Positions 1 to 10,389 of a DNA stretch of 32,529 bases are shown here, piece after piece. Origin of the DNA: Coptodactyla brooksi. Its lineage: Eukaryota > Arthropoda > Insecta > Coleoptera > Scarabaeidae. The DNA is taken from contig JAWQRM010000073.1 of the NCBI GenBank assembly GCA_033557675.1, positions 1 to 32,529 of the forward strand, in the 5' to 3' direction. The translations under genes and the position numbers were made by a program. Numbering within the stretch: the stretch's first letter is position 1; every line of letters begins with the position of its first letter. The notes under the pieces are model-generated. The model saw nothing but the letters and a program-made list of their open reading frames with translations, ran no database searches and was not told the DNA's origin.

Positions 1-437
1 AATTTCATTAAAGCTGTAAGATCCTCTCCCTGGCCGCCTCCTTTCGCAATAAATATTCATAGTTCGACGACGTGCCGGGGCTTTGTACATCCCGGTCCCG
101 TGATTTGCGGCGCGAAAGATAAAAGGCGAAAAAGGAAAAGAGAAAGAAAGGGAGGGAGGAAAAATCGCGCGCGACGCGATCGGAATAGAAAGGAATTCCT
201 GCAGGACTTTGACGTCTCCGCGAGATATTAATGTGACGCCGAAAGGGCTAACAAGCGACAACGAGATTTCAGGCAGAAAAAAAAACCCGGTGTCGTTTTG
301 AGGCATTTTCAATATACCCCCGATACGCCACGGCTTCCGGCTCCGATGAAAATATGTATTATATGCCAGGCGGTTATGAATTCTTTATGCGTCGGGAGAT
401 GAAACGTAAACATGCTTCGGTATCGATAACTCTCTAG
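1..437. other. Ordinary non-coding sequence, no gene seen
   Basis: Mixed-composition DNA with intact CpGs and purine-rich tracts (near 125-165). No reading frame of useful length, RNA gene or repeat was recognised. It ends where the C-run repeat begins near 438. Confidence 0.5.
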
Positions 438-1072
438 ATGAAAGTTTTCATCGAATATAAACAAGAAACGCCACCTTAATCATAACGAATCGATACGTTT
501 CAAACCTGCAACGTCTATCAAAGGCGCGCAGGTTCTGGGTCGTTCCCCCCACCACCTTTTTCGATTTTTCAGATTTAATGAATGTTTCTAGAGTAAAACC
601 GCCCTTTGTGACGTGTGACATGTCTTGCAGACTTAAAACAAATCAATGTTTTAAGTCTGCAATGTCTACAAATGATGTACAGACTCTGGTCCGCTCCCCC
701 CACCACTTTTTTCGATTTCTAGGATTTTAATGAATCCTTGCAGGTTTTTCGAGTAAACCCACCTTTTGTGACTAATCGTATCGTCTCGAAAACAGGAGTG
801 CTTATTAATAGGAGTGCTAATTAATGCTGAACATAACCTTAGTTCCATTTCAATAACATTGCAGATGAAATTTCCATCGAAAATAAACAAGAAATGCCAT
901 CTTAACCATAATAAATCAATGTTTTAAATCTGATGTATTTACCAGTGTTACACAGGTTAAGGTCCGTTCCCCCCACTACTTTTTTTGGTTTTCATTCACC
1001 AGAAAAAACTAGCACTTCTTCAGTGTAGATTTTAACGAATCTTTGTAAGTTTCCTTTAGCAAGTCTTGTTTT
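438..1072 (+). repeat. Three diverged copies of a C-run tandem repeat
   Basis: Three copies share a block that ends in CTGG/AAGGTCCGTT-like sequence, a run of six C and then ACCACC or ACTACT with a T-run. The C-runs lie at 545-550, 696-701 and 969-974. Copies 1 and 3 also share an upstream block, GATGAAA..TTC.ATCG (438 and 864), followed by a shared AATATAAACAAGAAA-like stretch. Copy 2 lacks that block at its start, and about 75 bp of extra sequence lies before copy 3 (near 790-863). Anchor spacing is 151-153 bp and then 273 bp. A short hairpin sits just before each C-run, with arms that differ between copies but stay complementary. No protein coding is apparent. Confidence 0.7.
625..662. repeat. 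Perfect 16-bp inverted repeat, 6-nt loop
   Basis: TTGCAGACTTAAAACA (625-640), loop AATCAA (641-646), then the exact complement (647-662). It lies in copy 2 of the C-run repeat. Its right arm reuses AGTCTG (654-659), which can instead pair with CAGACT at 680-685, so two hairpins are mutually exclusive. Confidence 0.85.
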
Positions 1073-1079
1073 AATTCAT

Positions 1080-2530
1080 TTTTTATTTGATTTATTTTTA
1101 TTTATTTTACTTTATTTAAATCTTATTTTTAAAATTTTTGAATATACAAATACAACATTCAAAGATATGTAATTAAATATAATATTTATTTACCTATAAT
1201 TTAATGAATAGATTTTCATGAATAGATCCTTCTGATTTATTAAAATTAACAAGAGTATTTTCAAGAAGAATTCTGTAGAGTTCAAAGAGGTTTTGAAAAT
1301 GCAAAAGATTAAAAAGAGTTAGGATTAACTTTCAATAAAAGCAGGAGTGTTAATATTAAAATAAATATTTTCTAAAAAATCACCCTACCCCCCCTTTCGT
1401 TAACCGTTTGTTACTTAATATTCAAATAGAGTCATGAACAAACCGAATTCATAGAAACCAGTAAATTTGCATTTGGAAAAAGTGCACTGAATACATTTTT
1501 TAATTTAATTTATTTTTTATTTCAGTTATTTTTATTTTAACTTATTTAAATTTTATTTTTTAAATTTTTGAAAATACAGGTACAACTTTTCAACACAACT
1601 TTCAAACACCCTCAAAATAATGGTAAGCAACTAAATATAATATTTATTATATACATATTCTTCCTATTCTGATTTATAAAAATTAACAAGAGTATTTTGT
1701 TGATTTTTTAATAAGAAAGTGTGGTATTTTAAAGAAAATTCCTAATTAAAAGTTTTCGAAATACCTTTCAAAGTACAAATACAATTTTGTAATATAATTT
1801 TAGAAGATCCTCTAAACTATAAAATGGAACTAAATATAATATTCATTTGCAAAATTTTCATAAATATATTCCTTTCTTCAGAAACTTATCGTTCATTTTG
1901 CTTTGCAATTGATATTCTTCTGATTTATTTAACATTAACTTAAACATGTATGGAAATACAAATACAACTTTGAAACATCTTCTAAATGATAAAGTGGAAC
2001 TGAACGTAGTATTTAATTACCAAGATTTTTTTGTAACAAATTTTTCCATTCAGAAATACATCGCTTCTTTGCTTTGTTGTCGAAATTGTTCTGGTTTTTT
2101 AACACAAATTATAATATAAATATTATAATATATTAAATAATATATTATAATATATTAACATATAAGGTCAATTATCAACAAATAATTAATTGAATAATAA
2201 TTTAAGTTCTTGAAGTCAAAATTTTGAAAATACAAATACATCTTTCAAACACAACTTTCAAAAAATCTTTAAATAATGAAATGTAACTAAATTGAATAAA
2301 TTCTTTCGTGCAGAAACTTCATAATTAGAGGTTTTTGAAAAACTTTCAAACATAACTTTTAAACATCCTCTAAATAATGAATTGGAAGTAAGTATAATAT
2401 TTATTGACCAATTTTTTTTGAATAAATCCTTTCCTTCAAAAGTTTATTATTCATTCGTTCAGATTATTTAGTATTTTTTTTTGGTTGGTAATTGATATTC
2501 TTCTTATTTATTTAACACTAACAAGGGTAA
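1080..2530 (+). repeat. Diverged AT-rich satellite, first block
   Basis: Repeated phrases occur in the same order: a TTTGAAAATACAAATACAACTT-like start, a CTAAATATAATATTTATT-like middle, then TTGATATTCTTCTGATTTAT followed by AACATTAACAAGAGTATTT. Phrase recurrences lie near 1230, 1670, 1910 and 2495 for the last motif, and near 1160, 1640, 1830 and 2390 for the middle one. Spacing is irregular, so this is an old, partly deleted array. No coding potential was seen. It is the same family as 5080-7110 and 8890-9190. Confidence 0.7.
2120..2153. repeat. 34-bp AT-only near-perfect palindrome
   Basis: Arm 2120-2135 (ATATTATAATATATTA), centre AA (2136-2137), and exact complement 2138-2153. It is able to extrude a cruciform and lies inside the AT-rich satellite. 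Confidence 0.85.
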
Positions 2531-2570
2531 CCAAATTTTTTTGGGAGCAACCAAGTCTTTCTGCATCGAC

Positions 2571-2935
2571 AAGTACAAGGGATTAATGTTTTTTCCGTAG
2601 GAATTTAGGTGTATTTTTGTCCTAAAGGTCGTTTTTGTACCTTCATTAATTAAAACTACATTAGTTTAAAGAATTACTTTAAAATAGATAAAGGGGAAAA
2701 TAAGGTAAAAGGGATTCGTAGCAAATATCAAAACAGGTGAATTTCGTAAGGTACGTGGAAGGGAGATTATTGTTCTTTCCGTAGGAATTCAGGTGTATTT
2801 TTGTCCTAAGGATCGCTTTTGTACTTTTATTAATTAAAACTGCATTAGTTTAAAGAATTACTTTAAAACAGATACAGAGGAAAACAAGGTAAAATAGATT
2901 CCTAGCAAATATCAAAAGAAGTAAGTTATTTAAAA
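2571..2935 (+). repeat. 184-bp tandem duplication
   Basis: Two head-to-tail copies share TTCCGTAGGAATT (2593 and 2777), then AGGTGTATTTTTGTCCTAA, ATTAATTAAAACT.CATTAG, TTTAAAGAATTACTTTAAA and AGCAAATATCAAAA. The copies differ by scattered substitutions, so the duplication is fairly recent. No ORF is maintained across the copies. Confidence 0.85.
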
Positions 2936-2999
2936 ATCTATTTGACAAGAGTGTGGAAAAAATTTGCAAATTTAAAAGGCTATTTTAAATTGTTATTCC

Positions 3000-4420
3000 A
3001 TTGTGATTCTTCCCATTTGTAACTAATGTAACTAATAGTTTAGTATTCACGTTTTCGACTATAAATAAAACGAACAGTACTGAACAGTCATAAAGAACGT
3101 GGAAATGCCGCAATTTCATTCAGTCCGGTATGGAATTCTGATTAATTGGAACGAAATTCAATCGTCAAAACTAATTACTTACCTGCGCCGGTCGAATCGA
3201 TCCCATAATTGCCATCGTACCGTTGTTATTTTTAAACAACATCAACGTGTACGTCAGCGGCTGTAATTCGCTTGATTTGCCTGTTCCATATAAAAGTTGC
3301 AGCTAATAAAATGTTACCGCGAAGTGGGGGCGCGAATTCCCTTATTAAAGTAATTACGAAAGGAAAAACGAAAACTCTCTTTTTCCTTTCTCTCACGTAA
3401 ACTTTGCGAAGTCGATAAAAAGGGCGCTTAATTAAATTGTTTTTGGCCATCTTTTGCGCCCCCGAACCGACTATTAACTAGGCGAAGAAGTTTTAATCCC
3501 CGACGAAGTTTTCGACCGGTGCGTTAAAAATTAAAAGCTACGTGGGGCGTTCGAGGGGTACCGGGAAGTCCCGTATCGAAAACCGATCATATGAATTAAC
3601 CGCTTAACGAGAAACCGCCACCCTTAGTTGGTACGGCGGTCGCCAGATGGCCCACCCCCTTTCGCATGAATGTCCGAAATATAACGAAACTTTGGGCATT
3701 GCTGCGAACGGAAACTGAATCCCCAATGAGGCCCGAAGAAGTGGAGGGACGTGAGGACATTTCTCCGGTTTCTACTTGTTGAAAATTATTGGAAGTACAA
3801 GGTTTTCTGGAGGCCATAAAACCTCCACAGACTTGTAGTTAATCAAGAGGGGTATGCAACAGATGGAGAAACGATTCTCTTCCGAAAGAATCCAACTGCA
3901 AAACTTTCAAAGGTGGCTTTTACAGCAGCGCGAACCAGTCCCAAGGCCGCAAACATATTTTTGCTGCAAATTTTAACGTCCAAGCGTGCTTTTATCTTTC
4001 GTTTCGTTCGCGAAAATATTTTTTCCAAACGCGAGTGTCGCTTTGATACATGTGCAAAAAGCGACGTGATCAGAGCCACGTTGCTGCTAACAGCAACATC
4101 GGATGCTGGGATAATTAGATGCCGTGTGACGTACCACGTGAAATCGAGATTCGACAAAAAAGGAAAAAAAAAATGGAAAAAAAATTGAACAGCGCCGCTA
4201 GCGCCGGTCCTGTGTTTACTAAAACACTGTGCATAATTTCGCGCGATAAAAGCTGTGCTAGCGTAGGTGTTAGTAAATTAATTACCAACATAACGTTGAA
4301 GTGTAGACCCACGTTTTCCTGCATAGGCACTAAATTCCTAAACAAAAATCATTTAAAAGGTAATTGTCTATTAATATCAATAGATTCGTTATTAATTATT
4401 AATAATTATTAATATCAAAA
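3000..4420. other. Ordinary non-coding sequence, no supported gene
   Basis: The CpG content is ordinary and there is no satellite. Short frames exist (minus strand 3596-3817 and 3843-4157, plus strand 4119-4412), but none shows a recognisable domain or a convincing splice context. It could be intronic or intergenic host sequence that predates the repeats on either side. Confidence 0.4.
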
Positions 4421-4446
4421 GGTTATGCCTCGATAAACACGCACAC

Positions 4447-4563
4447 AGTTTATTTCAACAGAGTGAATCACCAAAATCAGTATTTATTTGGTGCTTTGGG
4501 GCTCCGGCCTCGCCCAGTGGAGAAGGGGTGAGTCCCGAAATAAATGAATGGTATAAATGAAAC
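4447..4563 (+). repeat. Dispersed repeat family C, copy 1
   Basis: It contains the family core GGGGCTCCGG..CAGTGGAGAAGGGG and is bounded by GTTTATTTCAAC and ATAAATGAATGGTATAAATG. It is about 90 percent alike to 4944-5061. An upstream CCTCGATAAACAC (4426) resembles part of family B, so this copy looks composite. Confidence 0.75.
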
Positions 4564-4716
4564 TTGCTCCAAGATTCCCTGCAAATGTTTAAAATCTCGA
4601 ATAAAACACTTTAGGCGTTCAAGCTAGATAATAATTTCTGATAGGAGGATTTAAAGTGTACTATATAACTTATCTACCTAACTCCTAATCTAATTACTTT
4701 GTAATATCTCCTAAAT

Positions 4717-4910
4717 AACACCGAAAGCTGCTGAGCTAGCAGCTCAGTCACCTCAATAATTACCATATAAGCGGTATTAGGTTAATAATAGATTATTCAT
4801 AATTCATTATTCATGATTCACAATTCAGTATTCATAATATAGATTCAGAATTCAGTAGTGATAATGTATTCATGGTAGTACAACCCCTCATCTTCTTGTC
4901 AATGAAAGCA
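4717..4910 (+). repeat. Dispersed repeat family B, copy 1 (partial)
   Basis: It starts at CACCGAAAGCTG (4719-4730), where the first family hairpin is damaged. A perfect CTGAG...CTCAG hairpin (4731-4747) follows, then TCACCTCAATAATTA, a TATAAGCGGTATTAGG stretch, AATAATAGATTATTCA and ACAACCCCT...GTCAATGAAAGC. The same order occurs inverted at 21225-21546. The outer GTGA strand of the three-way junction is missing here. Confidence 0.75.
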
Positions 4911-4943
4911 CCTCGTCCGCAAAGCACCAAACAACAAAAAAGT

Positions 4944-5061
4944 AGTTTATTTCAACATAGTAAATCACCAAAATCAGTATTTATTTGGTGCGTTGGGGCT
5001 CCGGCCCCGCTCAGTGGAGAAGGGGTGGGTGCCGAAATAAATGAATGGTATAAATGAAACT
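4944..5061 (+). repeat. Dispersed repeat family C, copy 2
   Basis: A near-duplicate of 4447-4563, 497 bp downstream, in the same orientation and with the same borders. The core GGGGCTCCGGCCCC can form a five-pair hairpin closed as C(TCCG)G, which as RNA is a UNCG-class tetraloop. Confidence 0.8.
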
Positions 5062-5079
5062 GTGTATAACAATATAATT

Positions 5080-7110
5080 GTTCAAATGGAATTACATACA
5101 TTGACTTACCAATATTTTTATGATGAGACTTTTTAGTTCAGAAATTTATCATTTTTTCGCTTTGTAATTAATATTCTTCTCATTTATTAACATTAACAAG
5201 TCGGCTAATTAGCTATCTTGTTGACTTTTAAATCACAAAATGCAGTATTCTAAAAAGCCTTCATAATTAAAAGTACAAATACAACTTTCGAACAACCTTT
5301 AAACGTTGAAATGGTACTAAATATATTATTTATTTACTTATATTTATATTTTGCTTCTATATTAGCTTATAGTTTTTGCTTTGTAATTGATATTCATCTC
5401 ATTTATTTAACATTATCAAGAGTATTTGGTTGATTTTGGAATAAAAAAAGTGTAGCATCCTAAAAAGCTTTTACAATTAGAAGTTTTTGTACACAATCTT
5501 TTGAAAATTGAAATGCAGTTTTCAAACATTTTTCAAACAATTTTTAAGCAAACTTTAAATATTGAAATAGAGCTAAGTATAATATTTATCGTTTTCTTTT
5601 GATTTGTAATTGATATTTTTTCTTTAATATCAAGATACTTGTTAATCTGTATTAACAAGTATCTTGTTGATTTTTGAATAAAAACAGTGTGGTATTATAA
5701 AAGGCCTTTATAATTAAAAAGACTTTCAAATGCCACGTAAATATTGCAAAGGAACTAAATACAATATCTATTTACCAAAATTTTCATGAATAAATTCTTT
5801 CGTGTAGAAACTTTATAATTAGAAGTTTTTGAATATTTTTTAAATACAACTCTTAAACATCCTCTAAATAATGAATTGGAAGTAAATATAATATTTATTG
5901 ACCAATTTTTTTGAATAAACCTTTTCCTTCAGATATTTACCTCGTTTCTACTTTGTAATTAATATTCTTCTGATTTATTTAACATTAGCAAGAGTAACTT
6001 CTTGTTTTTTTTTAATAAGAAAGTGTAGTATTCTAAAAAGCCATTGTAAAGTTTTTGAAACCAAACATCTTCGAAACTACAGATGCAATATTCAAAACAA
6101 ATTATTCAACATTGACAAGAATATCTTGTTGATTCTTGAGTAAGAAAATGCAGTATTCTAAAAAGATTATGATTAAAAGTTCTTAAATACAATTTTTTGA
6201 AAATACAAATGCAACTTTCAAGCCCAACTTTCAAACAACTTTTAAATGTTGAAATGGTACTAAATACAATATTTATTTCTGTTTTATTTAACATTAACGG
6301 GTTGTTAGGGTTTGAAAAAGAAAGGATAATGTTTTGAAAAGACTTTGTTATTACTAAATATAATATCTTACAAATAAATGTTAAATTACTAAATTTAACA
6401 TTTTTTTCAATAAATTCTTTCATTCAGAAATGTATCGTGGCCTTGCTTAGTTATTCATGTTATTCTTATGTCACTACCAAGACTTTTTTATTGTTTTTGA
6501 AGAAAAAAGGTTTCGGAGAAAAACTTTGTAATTATTGATTAAAGTTTTTGAAAAATACTTTCTAAAATGAAATGGAACTTTTTTCATAAATAAATTCTTT
6601 CGTTCAGAAATATATCGTTTTTTTTTATTTTGTACTTGATATTCTTCTGGTTTATTTAACATGAAATAATTAATTTAAAATGAATTAAACAAACAAATAG
6701 AACTTTCAAAAGCAACTTTTAAATAATATTTAAATGTTGAAATGGTACTAAATGCAATATTTGTATACTTTTAAATAAAAATGTGTAGTATTCCAAAAAG
6801 TATATATAATAAACGGAATTAAATATGACTTTTATTTTGTTAATAAATTCTTTTGTTCAGAAAGTTATAGTTTTTCGTTTTGGAATTGATATTCTATTTA
6901 TTTAACATTAAAAAGGGTATTTTAATAGTTTTTTAAGAAGAAAGGGTAGTTTGCTTTCGAAAGTTTTTGAAAACAAACACTTTCAGTTCACATTTTAGAG
7001 GGTGTTTAAACACCCTCTAAATGACGAAATAGAACGAAATATAATATTTAATAAACGGGATTTGTTTAACCAAATTTTAAACAAACAAATTTATTGTTGA
7101 TATTGTTCTG
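5080..7110 (+). repeat. Diverged AT-rich satellite, second block
   Basis: The same phrase order as in 1080-2530. The TTGATATTCTTCT..TTTATTTAACATTA motif recurs near 5168, 5388, 5605, 5958, 6637 and 6885, and the TACTAAATATAATATTTATT motif near 5311, 5563, 5740, 5868, 6247 and 7025. Spacing runs from about 220 to 360 bp. The minus-strand frames 6106-6423 and 6474-6662 fall entirely inside it and show no domain. Confidence 0.7.
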
Positions 7111-7218
7111 TTTTTTTCATTCATTTATTTTTGAAAATATCTATGCATATCAGAAAATACCAGGATATCTTCCTTCTTAACAAAAAGTCACCAGCTATAA
7201 ATGATAAGAACTTCTTAA

Positions 7219-8027
7219 GTTGCACCTATTAAATATTATGGCGTTGTTAAATAAAAAATTTAAATTAAATTTGAATTAAGATCTTGGACTGTCACGAAGA
7301 GCTAAGCTAATTTAGCTTATTTTTGATCAACTTTTAAGAATATTCAATTTAAAAGTTTATAAATAACCATCGTAAACTTCGTGGCGGCTTAGGTAGTCCA
7401 TTCGGTCATAATAATAAGGACATCTTTTTGGAGTAGTAAAACTGATTTTTTAACCAATAAAACTGAAAGAACTTATTACAATAATAAATAATAATAATAA
7501 AATAGGCAGCATTTCAAAGCGAATGTTTCATTAAATATATATTTACTGACATCGGCACGAAATGTTTCGTTATATTCAATTTATAATACATTTAATCGAT
7601 ACAATTAATTACGAATATACGTTGCCAATGAATTCGATGCATTTATTTGTTACACTGAGCGATTGATTGAGGCTTTTTGTCGATTTGTGTCGCGCTTGGG
7701 GTTAGGAGAAAGTCGTGTGGGTGCTATTTTTTAATTCGTCTTGTTGCACCTATTAAATAAACAAAATAAATTTTAATTAATATAAATATTTTGAACTGTC
7801 ACGAAGAGCTAAGCTAATTCAGCTTATTTTTAACTAACTTCCTCGTAGCTTAGGTAGTCCATTCGGTCATAACAGTAGGAAGACCTTTTCGGAGCAATAA
7901 AACTGATCTTTTGATTGGATGCGTCGCTTATTTGTTACACTGAGCGATTGACTGAAGCTTTTTGTCGATTTACGTCGCGCTTGGGGCTAGGAGAAAGTCG
8001 TGTGGGTGTTATTTTTTGATTCGTCTC
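7219..8027 (+). repeat. Tandem duplication with conserved hairpins
   Basis: Unit 1 (7219-7742) and unit 2 (7743-8027) both begin GTTGCACCTATTAAATA. Both then carry ACTGTCACGAAGAGCTAAGC, CTTAGGTAGTCCATTCGGTC, TTTGTTACACTGAGCGATTG and AGGAGAAAGTCGTGTGGGTG. Unit 1 is longer, largely through extra sequence near 7466-7637. Unit 1 holds a 17-bp palindrome (7303-7319, TAAGCTAA T TTAGCTTA) inside a CACGAAG/CTTCGTG pair. Unit 2 keeps the inner hairpin but not the outer pair. No coding frame was seen and the identity is unknown. Confidence 0.8.
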
Positions 8028-8853
8028 TAAAACGTTCCGAAATATAAGTTGACGTTCGAGCGAGGTTTTTATCGGACGCGGACGCGATATTTTGTGTATT
8101 TATGGGGTGGGGGCGCGCATAAACTCGAAGTGAGTGAGTGCGAACGTAAAATATCGATCGGGGGCGCGCTTAAACCGAAAAAACAGAAAAAAAAACGTCG
8201 TTTTCCGTAAACTCGTATGTTTATTGCGTTAATAAAAGGTCACTTTTGCCAACGCGGGCTCTCCGGTTAATCCGGCACGACTCCCGCGGGCATAAAAATC
8301 CCCCCCCGGGGGCGGACCGCAAAAATACGCCTTACTGCCGGACTTAATCGAACGCTTCCCGCCCACGAACCCCCCTTAATTCCCGGCTTATCGTTAAACG
8401 TGAACAGTAAAGGCCGAACGATCGACGTGAGAGTGGATTTCTTATTTAACGAAATCGCCATTTACAAATACTTACTTCCCACTGAACCGTACTATCGTTT
8501 ATCCAGGGTTAGAATGTACCCCGGGCGGGCGCCGCACGGGAAAACAAAACTACTATAAAAGGTAACGGCGCAATGTAGCGGCCCCGTTAAGCGTTTCGTT
8601 AAAACTTACCCGCGGAGCCGCGGATTATTCTAATGCCGAACTTCCGCAAAATTCGGATTCTCGAATTTAACGGCGCGTGCAGCGCGTACGTGTCTGCAAC
8701 CGTTGCGTTTTCCCCGCAATTAAGGATTAATTACGGGCTGTCGTTGGTAGTCTGTTTGATTTACTGCCGGCTCTTCGAGAACGAAGCGAATTCGTTATTA
8801 CTCGCGGCTGACGGAGCATTTTTTTCATGCAAAAAAATATCAATTAATAAATT
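8028..8853. other. GC-richer ordinary sequence, no supported gene
   Basis: A CpG-rich stretch with a C8/G5 block near 8301-8313. Short frames (minus 8267-8461, plus 8633-8875) show no domain or splice context. It ends at a GGCGCC-containing dispersed motif at 8854. Confidence 0.4.
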
Positions 8854-8898
8854 CCGGCGCCTCCGCCAATTTTAAGCTTCGACTGAATCGGGATTTTC
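8854..8898 (+). repeat. Dispersed GGCGCC motif, extended form
   Basis: CCGGCGCCTCCGCCAATTTT (8854-8873) followed by an AAGCTTCGACTGAATCGG-like extension. Closely related copies lie at 18762 and 20545, and shorter ones at 20692, 23289, 28216 and 31323 (inverted). The reverse complement contains GGAGGCGCC. The nature is unknown: a fragment of an old repeat or a protein-binding motif. Confidence 0.6.
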
Positions 8899-9190
8899 AT
8901 AAAAAATTCATTTACGTTTTTGAACACAAACATTTTTAAAAATACAGATACAACTTTCGAACAACCTTTAAATGATGAAATGGAACTAAATACAATATTT
9001 ATTTACCAAGATTGTTTTGAATAAATTCTATCGTTCAGAAAGTTACCATTTTTTGCTTCGTAATTGATATCCTTTTCACTTATTTAACATTAACGATTAT
9101 TTATTTAACCTATTTAATTTACTTAATTTATTTATTTAATATTTTGTTGATTTTTGAATAATGTTGTAATATACTGAAAAATCTAGAGTG
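8890..9190 (+). repeat. Diverged AT-rich satellite, third block
   Basis: A short stretch with the same phrases as 5080-7110: AAATACAGATACAACTTTCG, GGAACTAAATACAATATTTA, then TAATTGATATCC and TTATTTAACATTAAC. It runs directly into family B copy 2. Confidence 0.65.
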
Positions 9191-9320
9191 CAGTATACAA
9201 TAAACTCCAACCGTGACCCACCGAAAGGTGCTGAGGCAGCAGCTCAGTCACCTCAATAATTATTATATGAGGACTAATAACAACAAAGAAAGTAATTTAT
9301 TTCACAGGTATAAATGTATT
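9190..9320 (+). repeat. Dispersed repeat family B, copy 2
   Basis: The cleanest copy of the junction-like core. GTGA (9213-9216) pairs with TCAC (9248-9251). Inside are hairpin CACC-GAAA-GGTG (9219-9230) and hairpin CTGAG-N7-CTCAG (9231-9247). Downstream it jumps to ACAACAAAGAAAGTAATTTATTTCA, a tail also seen at about 4931-4955, so there is an internal deletion relative to copies 1 and 6. Confidence 0.8.
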
Positions 9321-9334
9321 TAGTTGTATTTCTT

Positions 9335-9351
9335 TCGCGAAAATTTCGCGA
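9335..9351. repeat. 17-bp palindrome TCGCGAAA-A-TTTCGCGA
   Basis: Perfect 8-bp arms around a single A. TTTCGCG resembles an E2F-type half site, but a single occurrence proves nothing. Confidence 0.6.
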
Positions 9352-10098
9352 CTAGAGCGTTTCGGTCAGGGTGGAAGTTATTCCCGGTCTGGTGGGGGTT
9401 TGTTTCCAGTGCCCCAAAGCAGCACGAGCTCTAACTCGCATCGCCGTCCCGAAGGATACACCTCAATCTGTTCCAATATAGTTTTCTAATAAAATAAACA
9501 TCAAGGCGAAATAAAAGTTCTCGTTCCAGAGGAAACGGTGTACATCAAGACCTCTGGGAGGTTTGAAGTATCGGGACTTCCTTTTACGATCCGTACCTCC
9601 GGAACGTAATTTGCTAGGTGTTCAAAGGGGACGGAACCCTATTTATGACACCTGGCGTACGGGAGGAACGTTACGAATTACCGCGACTTTATGCGGACAT
9701 TGTAAAAAGTTTAATTGAAGTTTAAATTGGTCGCAGGCATTCGGCAAACTTAAATCGGAATGATTTCGTCGAAACTTTCCCGCAGGAAGTCCCGATAAAA
9801 AGAAGAAAAGAAAAAAAACGAAGAAGAAGACACACCCCTTTTACGAGCGGCAATGAATCCGAAAAGAAAAAAAAAACACACCAACAACCCCGACCATAAT
9901 CTTAATATTGGGGAAATTCTTTATACACTACCCCCCATCAAAGTAAACATCTCACTTCTGCCCTCGTAAAACTCGACGACTACGGTTCTGTACTAAAGGA
10001 AACTTTACAGGACGGGGGAAGTTTCGGTTCGAAACAAAACCGACGGCTAGACGCGAAAGGGTGGGAGTGTGTAGGGGGGAAAAGACTTTATTGGGTGC
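9352..10098. other. Ordinary non-coding sequence
   Basis: CpG-containing sequence with purine-rich low-complexity tracts (9800-9880). No long frame, RNA gene or known repeat was recognised. Confidence 0.45.
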
Positions 10099-10389
10099 TA
10101 CGCAGTATGACAATTAAATAACGAGAATTTCTGGATATACAAAAAAAGATAACGTTTGTAAAATATGATAAAAACGTCTTTTTCTTGCTCTTCAAAAGTT
10201 TAAAGTTGTTGTTAAATTATTAGATGTAGGTTACCCTAAATATCGACATATTAAAAATCTTTTAGGTCAGAAAATGAAACATCACCGGCTTGCGTAGCCG
10301 TACCCGCCGTTGGCGCACGATGTCAATTCATTCGCTAGGGCAGAATATTTTAAATTAAAATTCTCGTTATTTAATTATCACACTGTGTA
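10099..10389. mobile_element. mariner-type MITE with 29-bp TIRs and TA duplication
   Basis: The left terminal inverted repeat is 10101-10129 and the right one is 10359-10387. They match at 26 of 29 positions and share the exact inner block AATTAAATAACGAGAATT. TA flanks both sides (10099-10100 and 10388-10389), as expected for the Tc1/mariner superfamily. The 287-bp element has no transposase frame, so it is non-autonomous. The interior contains ATCACCGGCTTGCGTAGCCG and is otherwise unremarkable. The assignment rests on end sequence and target site only. Confidence 0.85.

Noticed and set aside
3596..4157. Minus-strand frames of 73 and 104 codons (3596-3817, 3843-4157) as candidate exons
   Set aside because: No recognisable domain or splice context, and an equally long plus-strand frame (3913-4188) overlaps one of them.
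4447..5061. Family C as a tRNA-derived SINE or HDV-like ribozyme
   Set aside because: CAGTGGAGA only loosely resembles an A box and no B box follows. The nested P3 needed for an HDV-like fold is missing between the two pseudoknot strands.
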